The notes under the pieces are model-generated. The model searched no databases. It was not told the origin of the DNA and saw only the letters and a list, made by a program, of their open reading frames with translations. Shown piece by piece: positions 16,759-24,068 of a DNA stretch of 42,090 nucleotides. Each line of letters opens with the position of its first letter. The first letter of the stretch is position 1. The position numbers were made by a program, and so were the translations under genes. Source of the DNA: Oscillospiraceae bacterium (GTDB taxonomy: Bacteria; Bacillota; Clostridia; Oscillospirales; Oscillospiraceae); contig JAFQFC010000052.1 in the NCBI GenBank assembly GCA_017415775.1, positions 1 to 42,090 of the forward strand. The letters are read 5' to 3'.

Positions 16759-17455
16759 AGACAAGGTGCTGATCATTGAAGATGAGCAGAGCATCAGTAA
16801 TTTTATTTCCACGATTTTAGCTGCCAATGGTTACGATACCTTGGCGGTACGCAGCGGTGCAGAGGCATTGGCGATGATCTCCTCTCACTGTCCGGATCTG
16901 ATCGTGCTGGATCTGGGTTTGCCGGATATGGACGGCATGGAGGTTCTTCGCTCCGTGCGTAAATGGTCCAACCTGCCGGTGGTGGTGGTTTCCGCCCGTC
17001 AGCATGAGCGGGATAAGGTGGATGCGCTGGACTGCGGCGCAGACGATTACCTGGTGAAGCCCTTCGGCACGGCGGAACTGCTGGCCCGGATCCGCACTGC
17101 GATCCGCCATACCCGCACCACACTGCCCGGCGACGAGATCGCCCGCTCCGGCAAATTCACCACGGGCGAGCTGACCATCGACTATGACAAGCATCAGGTG
17201 CTGCTGCGGGGCGAAAACGCCAGACTGACGGTCAACGAATATAAGATCGTTGCCTTGCTGGGCAAATATGCCGGCAAAGTGCTGACCTACGACTTTATCA
17301 TCCGGGAGCTTTGGGGTCCCAAGGCCCGGACCGACAACCAGATCCTGCGTGTCAATATGGCCAACATCCGCCGCAAGATCGAAAAAGATCCCGGCCGGCC
17401 GGAGTACATTTTCACCGAGGTGGGCGTGGGCTACCGGATGCGCGAAGGGGACTGA
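16748..17455 (+). CDS. KdpE-like OmpR-family response regulator
   Basis: A 235-residue regulator: receiver domain with phosphoacceptor Asp55 (IVLDLGLPDMDG), the conserved VSAR and the DDYLVKPF lysine, then a winged-helix DNA-binding domain (VNEYKIVALLGKYAGKVLTYDFIIRELWG). The linker and winged-helix sequence resemble KdpE more than PhoB. It overlaps its kinase and is followed by a terminator, so the two form a complete unit. The target genes are not visible here. Confidence 0.88.
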   Translation: MNIKDKVLIIEDEQSISNFISTILAANGYDTLAVRSGAEALAMISSHCPDLIVLDLGLPDMDGMEVLRSVRKWSNLPVVVVSARQHERDKVDALDCGADDYLVKPFGTAELLARIRTAIRHTRTTLPGDEIARSGKFTTGELTIDYDKHQVLLRGENARLTVNEYKIVALLGKYAGKVLTYDFIIRELWGPKARTDNQILRVNMANIRRKIEKDPGRPEYIFTEVGVGYRMREGD

Positions 17456-17474
17456 GACGTAAACCTCATAAAAG

Positions 17475-17503
17475 AATCACAGGCTGCGGCCTGTGATTTT
17501 TTA
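17475..17503 (+). terminator. Terminator of the KdpDE-like operon
   Basis: Stem AATCACAGGC / GCCTGTGATT with a 4-base loop and a run of T, 20 bases after the regulator stop. Confidence 0.8.
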
Positions 17504-17511
17504 TTTGCCTA

Positions 17512-17541
17512 TTGACAGAAGAACTGTACTATGCTTATAAT
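17512..17541 (+). promoter_or_regulatory. Promoter of the GntR-ABC operon
   Basis: TTGACA (17512-17517), 18-base spacer, TATAAT (17536-17541). Both boxes are perfect. The -10 box lies inside the first operator. Confidence 0.8.
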
Positions 17542-17576
17542 ACAGTTAGAAACTGTACTATACGAATAATACGGTC
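17522..17576. promoter_or_regulatory. Tandem palindromic operators, probable GntR binding sites
   Basis: Two 26-base units start at 17522 and 17551 (period 29). Both begin AACTGTACTAT, then four variable bases, then ATAATAC. In the first unit the half-sites AACTGTACTAT and ATAATACAGTT are inverted repeats with one mismatch in 11; the second unit has three mismatches. They cover the -10 box and the region downstream of it, which predicts repression by the GntR protein encoded next. Confidence 0.7.
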
Positions 17577-17598
17577 AACGAGAGGAGGTGCGTGCGGT

Positions 17599-17982
17599 AT
17601 GGTCAGCTTTGAAAGCTTCGTCCAGACGGATGGTGCGCCCATCTATCTGCAGATCATCCGCCACATCAAGCAGGGCATCGCAGCCGGAACGGTGAGCGAC
17701 GGAGAAGAGATGCCTTCCCGCCGGGTATTGTCAGCGCTGCTGGGCGTGAACCCCAATACGGTGCAGAAGGCTTACCGCCTGCTGGAGGAGGAAGGCCTCA
17801 TCACTTCCCATTCCGGTGCCAAGAGCTACCTGTCCCTGACGGAAGAGAAAGTCGCAGCGGTTCGGACGGAACTGATGGAAGGCGTGGTGCGCACGCTGGT
17901 AGGTGCGGTAAAGGGCATGGGCGTCAGCCGGGAGGAAGCGTTGTCGCTGCTGGAAAAGCTGTGGGACGAGGAGGTGCGCTGA
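17599..17982 (+). CDS. YtrA-subfamily GntR transcriptional regulator
   Basis: A 127-residue protein with an N-terminal GntR winged helix: PIYLQIIRHIKQGIAAGTV, EEMPSRRVLSALLGVNPNTVQKAYRLLEEEGLI. A short C-terminal helical segment takes the place of an effector domain, as in YtrA-type regulators that control ABC transporter operons. AGAGGAGG precedes the ATG at 17599; the longer frame from 17512 would run through the promoter. It is the first gene of a tightly packed operon, and its stop overlaps the next ATG by one base (TGATG). Autorepression through the operators at 17522-17576 is likely. Confidence 0.87.
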   Translation: MVSFESFVQTDGAPIYLQIIRHIKQGIAAGTVSDGEEMPSRRVLSALLGVNPNTVQKAYRLLEEEGLITSHSGAKSYLSLTEEKVAAVRTELMEGVVRTLVGAVKGMGVSREEALSLLEKLWDEEVR

Positions 17983-18770
17983 TGAAGAAGCATTTGGCTG
18001 TGCTGGCCATCGCCAGCCGGACCATCTGGCAGGTGCTGGCAGTTATTTTGCTGACGGCGGCGGTGCAGACGGCCATCTTTGCCGCCATGCCGGCAGAGTG
18101 GACGGAAACCTATGACTATATGACGCAAAAAGGGCCGGTGACCCAAGAGGTGGTCTATCGGCTGTGTCTGGAGGAAACTTTCGACAAGGGGCAGATCGGC
18201 CTGGTGGCGGCAGTTGGCTTTGTGGCCATGTGCGCACTGCTGTGCTTCAAAACCAGCGGATACGGCAGCCGTGTGCAGTATACTGTGGCCCGGTTGGGCG
18301 TGCGGGAAGAAACGCTGAACCTGTGGTGGATGGCGTATCATACTGCCTGCGTGATCCTGTTCTGGATGAGCCAGCTCTTGGTAACATACCTGCTGTGCCG
18401 GCTCTTTCTGGGCCGGACGGCGCCGGAGTACACCGACGGCCAAACGGTGGTTCTGGCCTATTACCGCCAACCCTATCTTCACAATTTGATGCCCGGAGTC
18501 GATGTGGCCTGCTGGATCCGGAACGGCCTGCTGGCCCCCCTGCTGGGCGCAGCCCTGTCCTACTATGCTATGGTGCAGCGCCGCGGCGGCCGGATCAGCT
18601 TTGTGACGCTGGCGTGTGTGGCAATGACGGTGTTCCTGTTCCGGACCCCTGTGTACAGTAAGGTTTCCGATGCGGCGCTGCTGCTGATTCTGGTGGTGCT
18701 GGCGGCCTTGCTGGTCCGCTTGCTGACGGTCGGACAGGCAGAGAAGGAGCAAGAGGGGGGACAGTCGTGA
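17982..18770 (+). CDS. Polytopic membrane protein, probable ABC permease subunit
   Basis: A 262-residue protein with about six hydrophobic segments: two in the first ~90 residues (ASRTIWQVLAVILLTAAVQTAIFA; AAVGFVAMCALLCF), further ones around 120-150, and three close together at the C-terminus. I do not recognise a named family. Its place between a GntR regulator and an ABC ATPase, in a run of overlapping genes, makes a permease of the ATPase the natural reading. GAGGAGG lies before the ATG. The downstream gene begins with a 4-base overlap. Confidence 0.65.
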   Translation: MKKHLAVLAIASRTIWQVLAVILLTAAVQTAIFAAMPAEWTETYDYMTQKGPVTQEVVYRLCLEETFDKGQIGLVAAVGFVAMCALLCFKTSGYGSRVQYTVARLGVREETLNLWWMAYHTACVILFWMSQLLVTYLLCRLFLGRTAPEYTDGQTVVLAYYRQPYLHNLMPGVDVACWIRNGLLAPLLGAALSYYAMVQRRGGRISFVTLACVAMTVFLFRTPVYSKVSDAALLLILVVLAALLVRLLTVGQAEKEQEGGQS

Positions 18771-19288
18771 AGCGAAATTTTAGAGAGTGGCGGCAGCAGC
18801 TGCTGCCGCCGGGCTACGACGCCTCCGTGGAAGTGGGGTGGCTGGCCCTGGGCGGTGTAATCGCCTTCATTTACAGTCTGTGCGTTTTCGCCGGAGAACT
18901 GGGCAAGCAGCTGCGGTGGCTGGACAGAGTGGAGAAGCAGCCGGTGCCGTGGATGATGCCTTACTACGGAGAGATCCTGGGCACAGCCCTGTGGGGCTTT
19001 GTGATCCTGGCGATCCTGGCGCTGCTGCTGATCCCGGTCCATGGGGCCTATTGGTATCAGGGCAGCCGCAGCATCTACCTGATGCGCCGCCTGCCCCAGC
19101 GGGGAGAACTGCTGCGGCGCACGGCGGGCCTGCCGCTGCTGCTGGCTGCGGCGGCATTGGCAGCGGCGCTGCTTTTGCTGCTGCTCTATTACGCCATCTA
19201 CTGCGGCTGCGTTCCCGCAGAAAGGCAGCCGGACGGCCAGTGGGCGGAACTGCTGCGTATCTGGTTTGGAAAGGAGCGGTATTTCTGA
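18767..19288 (+). CDS. Membrane protein, second component of the GntR-ABC system
   Basis: A 173-residue protein with three hydrophobic segments: WLALGGVIAFIYSLCVFAG, LGTALWGFVILAILALLLIP, and LPLLLAAAALAAALLLLLLY. Between the second and third is YWYQGSRSIYLMRRLPQRGEL, in which the MRRLP element resembles a stretch often seen in bacterial ABC permease-like proteins of this operon type (weak). It starts at GTG, overlapping the previous stop as GTGA, with AGAGGGGGG upstream. It is too short for a full permease alone; perhaps it pairs with the preceding protein. Confidence 0.6.
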   Translation: MKRNFREWRQQLLPPGYDASVEVGWLALGGVIAFIYSLCVFAGELGKQLRWLDRVEKQPVPWMMPYYGEILGTALWGFVILAILALLLIPVHGAYWYQGSRSIYLMRRLPQRGELLRRTAGLPLLLAAAALAAALLLLLLYYAIYCGCVPAERQPDGQWAELLRIWFGKERYF

Positions 19289-20034
19289 TGATCGAGATCA
19301 AGAATTTGACCAAATACTATTATTCTGCCACCGGCGGAAAGCGGGCGCTGGGCGATGTGTCGCTGCAGCTGCCCCGGGGCGAGATCGTGGGCCTGTTCGG
19401 CGAAAACGGCGCCGGCAAAACCACCTTGCTCAAATGCATCCTCGGGCTGCTGAACTATAAGGGCTCTGTGACGCTGGACGGTCAGCCGGTGAACCGCAAG
19501 AATATCCACCTGCTGTCCTTTGCCACCTGTGAGCACAGCTTTTTCCCCACCATGACGGCGAAGGAACACGCCAATTTTTACGAAATGCACTTTCCTGCCT
19601 TCCGCCGCAAGCGGTTTGAGGCCCTGATGGACTTTTTCGAGCTGCCTGCGGGCCGTGCGGTAGGACAGCTTTCCACCGGCCAGAAGAACCAGTTCGAGGT
19701 GATCCTGGCCCTGTGCCAGGGCGCCGACTACATCCTGATGGATGAACCCTTTGCCGGCAACGATGTGTTCAACCGGGAGGACTTCTATAAGGTGCTGCTG
19801 GGGATTCTGGAGGAAAACGAAACGGTAATCCTGTCCACCCATCTGCTGGAAGAGGTGGAAAACTTCATCGGCCGCGCCGTGCTGCTGCACAAGGGCTGCA
19901 TCGTGGGCGACTGCACCATGGAGCAGCTGGAGGAACAGGGCAAGGACCTGATGACCTTTGTAAAAGAGACGTACCAGTACCGGGCTGACCGGGTCATCCG
20001 TGCGTTGGGTGAGCTGGGCGGCAAGGACCGGTAG
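19288..20034 (+). CDS. ABC transporter ATP-binding protein
   Basis: A 248-residue ATPase with Walker A GENGAGKT at 38-45, a signature that reads LSTGQKNQFEV instead of the usual LSGGQ, Walker B YILMDEPFAGND and switch His in ILSTHLLEEVE. The Q-loop region (LLSFATCEHSFFPTMTAKEH) is close to YtrB/EcsA-type exporter ATPases. The ATG overlaps the previous stop by one base. It energises the two membrane proteins upstream. Confidence 0.9.
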   Translation: MIEIKNLTKYYYSATGGKRALGDVSLQLPRGEIVGLFGENGAGKTTLLKCILGLLNYKGSVTLDGQPVNRKNIHLLSFATCEHSFFPTMTAKEHANFYEMHFPAFRRKRFEALMDFFELPAGRAVGQLSTGQKNQFEVILALCQGADYILMDEPFAGNDVFNREDFYKVLLGILEENETVILSTHLLEEVENFIGRAVLLHKGCIVGDCTMEQLEEQGKDLMTFVKETYQYRADRVIRALGELGGKDR

Positions 20035-20048
20035 GGAAGGAGGCCGAT

Positions 20049-21560
20049 ATGCGCAAAAGCTATGTGGCCTGTGTCGTCCTGCTGGTGCTGAGTCTGGCGG
20101 CGGGTTTGTGGCTGTCGGTGACGATCAACGAGCCCATTGACCGGGTGGAGGTACAGCTGCAGGTGGTGGAAGGCGATCCCTCTGCGGCCGACGGACTGGC
20201 GCTCATGACGATCCACCGCTACGAAAATCTCTTCTGGAAGAGCCGCATTGCACTGGGCGCACAGCCTGCTATCCTGTCGGACTTCCGCCTGGACGAGGAT
20301 ACTTCCCTGCACACCGGCGCCAACTCTCCCCATTGGCTGGCACAGCCGCTGGCAGAGGGAGACAACTGGCTGCACTGGGATGAGGAGAGGGAACAGCAGC
20401 TGCTCCTGGAGGACAAGGGAATGTATCTGGAGACCGTTCTGCCCGATGAGCTGTGCAGGGAGATCGAGGCCGAACTTGGCCGGACGATGGGTCCCCATGA
20501 GGAAAAGACCTTCGAGGTGTGGCTGAAGGACTATGTCGACAATTATACAGATATGGTGGTGGCCCATCGCGGCATGTGGTACACTGAGGAGGTCTTGGCA
20601 CCGTGCTATACCGATGAGCTGATCCGTCGCCCCGTAGAAGAGGACTTCTGCGTCGCTGTCACCCTCGGCACCGATGGGCAGGGCGGAGTCTCCTACGTTG
20701 ATTGGAATTGGGGCTATTATTATGAAGCCTACGGCGACCGGGCCGAGGGCGACACCCGCCCCATCCCCTTTGGGTTCGATGGAGTTTCGGTGGAGAGCCA
20801 GGGAATGGCGAAGGGCTCCTTTGTGGCGGTGCAGATGTTCCGGGAAATGGCGCCCCTGGCGCAGGAGGATTGGTTCCCCCGGGGTTACGGCATCTTCTAT
20901 GTCCCCTGGAGCTATGAGCCCTTCCAAAACGGCAGTTTTTATATGAACGGTGAGCCGGTCACCGGCGTGGATATCCCCCGCTTTGAGGAGATGACATTGG
21001 TGCTGCCGCTGGACCGGACCACCGGGTATGTGGAGGCCATGGGTGCGACTCCCGACGGCAGCAGCATGTGGGCCGTCACCCGGGAAGGTGCGGAAGTCTG
21101 GCTCACCGGCTTTGCCGACGGCGGCGCTGTGCTGTACCGGCAGCCGCTGCCCGGGGAGCTGATGGACGCATCCGGCTATGTAGTGCATTGCCGGGAGGAC
21201 TTTCTGGTAGTCTGCAGCGGCAGCGGCACCTTCGCCGTTTATACGCTGGCAGAGGACGGTGTGGCCCAATGGCAGTTTAACGCCCGGAATCCCTATTGGG
21301 ACGAGGAAGGTTGGCACGGCTACTGGCGTTCCGGCTTCTCCGGGTATCGGAGCTACGGGGAGGATCTGGCTTACTGTGACGGTAAGCTGGCGGTCTGCGG
21401 CGGAGACGAACTTTGGGTGCAGGTCTATGACAAGACCGGTCTGCTGTGTACGGTGGAATACCCGCTGAGCCTGGATTCCGCCAGCGGCTACGGGGCGGGC
21501 CTGCGACCCTACTACTACGGCGGAAATGACACACCGGTGCAGCTGTTTTGGCAGAAATGA
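20049..21560 (+). CDS. Large membrane-anchored extracytoplasmic protein of unknown function
   Basis: A 503-residue protein. Residues about 6-26 (VACVVLLVLSLAAGLWLSVTI) form a signal anchor; the rest is hydrophilic and should be outside. There is no lipobox cysteine. The region from about 60 to 310 is rich in Tyr, Trp and acidic residues. From about 315 onward alternating short strands such as VEAMGATPDGSSMWAVTREGAE, YVVHCREDFLVVCSGSG and DLAYCDGKLAVCGGDELWVQVYDK look like beta-propeller blades. I do not recognise a family. AAGGAGG precedes the ATG, 14 bases after the ATPase gene, and a hairpin follows, so it is the last gene of the GntR-controlled operon and probably a surface partner of the transporter. 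Confidence 0.7.
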   Translation: MRKSYVACVVLLVLSLAAGLWLSVTINEPIDRVEVQLQVVEGDPSAADGLALMTIHRYENLFWKSRIALGAQPAILSDFRLDEDTSLHTGANSPHWLAQPLAEGDNWLHWDEEREQQLLLEDKGMYLETVLPDELCREIEAELGRTMGPHEEKTFEVWLKDYVDNYTDMVVAHRGMWYTEEVLAPCYTDELIRRPVEEDFCVAVTLGTDGQGGVSYVDWNWGYYYEAYGDRAEGDTRPIPFGFDGVSVESQGMAKGSFVAVQMFREMAPLAQEDWFPRGYGIFYVPWSYEPFQNGSFYMNGEPVTGVDIPRFEEMTLVLPLDRTTGYVEAMGATPDGSSMWAVTREGAEVWLTGFADGGAVLYRQPLPGELMDASGYVVHCREDFLVVCSGSGTFAVYTLAEDGVAQWQFNARNPYWDEEGWHGYWRSGFSGYRSYGEDLAYCDGKLAVCGGDELWVQVYDKTGLLCTVEYPLSLDSASGYGAGLRPYYYGGNDTPVQLFWQK

Positions 21561-21570
21561 TCCACAGGAA

Positions 21571-21600
21571 AAGGGGCGCGGACGTTTGTCTGCGCCCCTT
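21571..21600 (+). terminator. Hairpin after the GntR-ABC operon
   Basis: AAGGGGCGC and GCGCCCCTT pair, with GAC/GTC above and a four-base loop. It is strong but lacks a T-tract, so it could be a terminator of unusual form or a 3'-end stabiliser. Confidence 0.5.
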
Positions 21601-21768
21601 GCACGATTAGGGGGCGGCACGGAGTCGGTCGGTCCCAAAACGCACGAAAATCGACAGAATTTTCTATTTTGGCGAGAAAAATTTATTAAACAGAGCGGTT
21701 TTGGTGAAAAAGGCGAAAATGGAGTTCATAATTTGTTCAAAAAGCATGTTGAATCGTTCACTAAAAAC

Positions 21769-21797
21769 TTGACGATTCGCACAAAAAACAGTATAAT
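21769..21797 (+). promoter_or_regulatory. Promoter of the second NhaC gene
   Basis: TTGACG (21769-21774), 17-base spacer, TATAAT (21792-21797), 35 bases before the ATG at 21832. The rest of the 271-base gap is AT-rich with no gene visible. Confidence 0.8.
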
Positions 21798-21831
21798 AAC
21801 AGTACCATTTTTTGAGGAGGTAAATCACACT

Positions 21832-23523
21832 ATGAGTAAGAAAAGCACTCGGGTAGCATATCTGGTGGCGCTGGCCGTCATCGTTGTGCTGCTGGTGGTC
21901 GTGGGTGTTACCACCAAGGGCGGCGAAGTCCTGGAAGGTTATACCACGCCTGTTGCAGGCACTTTCTGGTCCCTGCTGCCCCCCATCGTGGCTATCGGCC
22001 TGGCCCTGATCAGCAAGGAAGTGTATTCTTCCCTGTTCCTGGGCTGCCTGACCGGCGCCCTGCTGGTGGCAAACTTCCGTCCCTGGGACACCGTTGTGAC
22101 CCTGGTTGGTGCTGACTACGGCCTGATCGGCAACGTTGGCGACAGCTGGAACATCGGTATCCTGATCTTCCTGGTGATGCTGGGCATCATGGTCGACCTG
22201 ATGAACAAGGGCGGCGGCTCCGCAGCTTTCGGCCGTTGGGCTTCCAAGGCTGTTAAGTCCCGCTGCGCTGCTCAGCTGATGACCATGGTTCTGGGTGTCC
22301 TGATCTTCATCGACGACTATTTCAACTGCCTGACCGTCGGTTCCGTCATGCGTCCCGTCACCGAGTCTCACCACATCTCCCGCGCCAAGCTGGCTTACGT
22401 CATCGACTCTACCGCTGCTCCCGTCTGCATGCTGGCTCCCGTTTCTTCCTGGGCTGCTGCCGTGTCCGGCTATGTTGAGGCTGAAGGCGTGTCCGGTATC
22501 CAGCTGTTCCTGGCTCAGATCCCCTACAACTATTACTGCATCCTGACCCTGGTCATGGTTGCCACTCTGGCCATCCTGAACCTGGACTACGGCCCCATGC
22601 TGACCCACGAGTACAACGCTCAGGTCAAGGGCGATCTGTTCACCACCGAGGAGCGTCCCTTCGCCGGTGCTGACGATTATGAGGAAGGCGAAGCCAAGTC
22701 CTCCGTTGCTGACCTGCTGGTTCCCGTTGTTGTTCTGATTGTTCTCTGCATCATCGGCCTGATCTGGACCGGTGGCTTCTTTGATGGCGAGACCTTCCTG
22801 GATGCTTTCGCCAACTGCGACGCCTCCCTGGGTCTGTGCATCGGCTCCATGATCGCTCTGGTCTTTACCTTCGTTTGGTTCTGGCTGCGCGGCGCCATCA
22901 ACTTCGAGAAGTCCATGGAATCCGTTCCTGCCGGCTTCATCCAGATGATCGCCCCCATCCTGATCCTGTGCTTCGCCTGGACTCTGGGCACTCTGACCAA
23001 GTCCGGCCTGGGCTCCGGTGTGTTCGTCGAGAACCTGCTGGCTGACGCCGAAGGTCTGAAGAACTTCCTGCCTCTGATCGTCTTCCTGATCGCCGCTGTC
23101 ATCGCTTTCGCTACCGGTACTTCCTGGGGTACCACCGGCATCCTGGCTCCCATCGCTGTCCAGGTGTTCCCCTATGAAGCCGATCCCACCCTGTGCGTCA
23201 TCGGCCTGGCCGCTGTCTGCGCCGGCGCCGTCTGCGGCGACCACTGCTCCCCCATCTCCGACACCACCATCATGGCTTCTGCCGGTGCTCACTGCTTCCA
23301 CCTGAACCACGTGTCCACCCAGATCCCCTATGCCCTGACCGTCGTGGCTGTCTCTGCTGTGGGCTTCATCATGGCTCCCTTCATCAAGGTCTGGTACGTC
23401 TGCCTGGCCATCGAAGTTGCTCTGATGATCGGTACCCTGCTGGTCATCAAGGCCGTCGTGTCCAAGAAGAACGCCGGTATCTTTGCTGAAATGGCCGAGG
23501 CCAACAAGGCCCTGTCCAAGTAA
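21832..23523 (+). CDS. NhaC-family Na+/H+ antiporter (563 aa)
   Basis: A polytopic protein of about 12 hydrophobic segments with the family signatures FIDDYFNCLTVGSVMRPVTE, ATGTSWGTTGILAPIAVQ and CGDHCSPISDTTIMAS. It is longer than the member at 2349 and only distantly similar, so the two probably differ in substrate or coupling. GAGGAGG lies before the ATG at 21832; an upstream open stretch begins within the previous gene and crosses the promoter, so it is not used. Codons are strongly enriched for GCT, GTT, TCC and GGT, unlike neighbours that prefer GCG and GTG, as in highly expressed genes. It is transcribed alone. Confidence 0.88.
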   Translation: MSKKSTRVAYLVALAVIVVLLVVVGVTTKGGEVLEGYTTPVAGTFWSLLPPIVAIGLALISKEVYSSLFLGCLTGALLVANFRPWDTVVTLVGADYGLIGNVGDSWNIGILIFLVMLGIMVDLMNKGGGSAAFGRWASKAVKSRCAAQLMTMVLGVLIFIDDYFNCLTVGSVMRPVTESHHISRAKLAYVIDSTAAPVCMLAPVSSWAAAVSGYVEAEGVSGIQLFLAQIPYNYYCILTLVMVATLAILNLDYGPMLTHEYNAQVKGDLFTTEERPFAGADDYEEGEAKSSVADLLVPVVVLIVLCIIGLIWTGGFFDGETFLDAFANCDASLGLCIGSMIALVFTFVWFWLRGAINFEKSMESVPAGFIQMIAPILILCFAWTLGTLTKSGLGSGVFVENLLADAEGLKNFLPLIVFLIAAVIAFATGTSWGTTGILAPIAVQVFPYEADPTLCVIGLAAVCAGAVCGDHCSPISDTTIMASAGAHCFHLNHVSTQIPYALTVVAVSAVGFIMAPFIKVWYVCLAIEVALMIGTLLVIKAVVSKKNAGIFAEMAEANKALSK

Positions 23524-23551
23524 GTCAAAGACTTACATAGCAAGTGAACTG

Positions 23552-23589
23552 TAAAAAAAGATGCGCCGCAGCAGCGGCGCATCTTTTTC
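23552..23589 (+). terminator. Terminator of the second NhaC gene
   Basis: Stem AAAAAGATGCGCCGC / GCGGCGCATCTTTTT with a 4-base loop, 30 bases after the stop. Confidence 0.85.
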
Positions 23590-23596
23590 GTAATCA

Positions 23597-23636
23597 AGAG
23601 CCGCACGGCATCGCCGTGCGGCTCTGTTGTTTTTTA
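23597..23636. terminator. Second hairpin between convergent genes
   Basis: Perfect 12-bp stem AGAGCCGCACGG / CCGTGCGGCTCT with a 5-base loop. The plus-strand tail is GTTGTTTTTT; the minus-strand tail is less T-rich. It directly abuts the stop of the minus-strand gene at 23634, so it may end both transcripts. Confidence 0.6.
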
Positions 23637-24044
23637 GAAATTCTTTTCCACGTAGCGGTTAAACTTTTTGGCATCCAGATCATTTTGATAACTGTTGCGG
23701 AAACGCTTGACCGTCAGGCTGTTGTATGCCAGCACTGCGCGGAACTTCCAGAAACCAAGGAAGAGGGGGACGATGCCCACGGCAAAGCCCCAGGGCTGCA
23801 GACGGTAGCAGAACCACAGCAGGGAACCCAGCACCAAGGCGGAGATCAGCACGCCGGCGAGCTGCTTTTTGGGGTGGAGCTTTTTCACTGCCGCCTCGGG
23901 AACGATCCCTTCCTCGATCATGGCTTTGGCAAATCGTTTCTGCACGCCGAAAAGGGAGATGGCGTTGAGAACACAGGGCGCTGCAACAAAGAACGCAAAC
24001 AGCGCCACAATGGCATAGTAGAGCAACAGGCCAATATCGCCCAT
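23634..24044 (-). CDS. Small membrane protein of unknown function
   Basis: A 136-residue protein with an N-terminal hydrophobic segment (LLLYYAIVALFAFFVAAPCVL), two more around 65-100, and a basic cytoplasmic tail. The tail LTVKRFRNSYQNDLDAKKFNRYVEKNF is charged. I do not recognise a family. AGGAGG precedes the ATG. It follows the racemase-family gene by 24 bases with no terminator and is probably on the same transcript. Confidence 0.6.
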   Translation of the reverse strand: MGDIGLLLYYAIVALFAFFVAAPCVLNAISLFGVQKRFAKAMIEEGIVPEAAVKKLHPKKQLAGVLISALVLGSLLWFCYRLQPWGFAVGIVPLFLGFWKFRAVLAYNSLTVKRFRNSYQNDLDAKKFNRYVEKNF

Positions 24045-24068
24045 AAGTCAAAATCCTCCTGATATGTA

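Noticed and set aside
17512-17598. A longer GntR protein starting before 17599
   Set aside because: It would be translated from the promoter and operator region and has no ribosome site; AGAGGAGG marks the ATG at 17599.
21664-23310. A 548-codon minus-strand frame opposite the second NhaC gene
   Set aside because: Gln/Gly/Asp-rich peptide without family features; the codon bias of the antiporter keeps the opposite frame free of stops.
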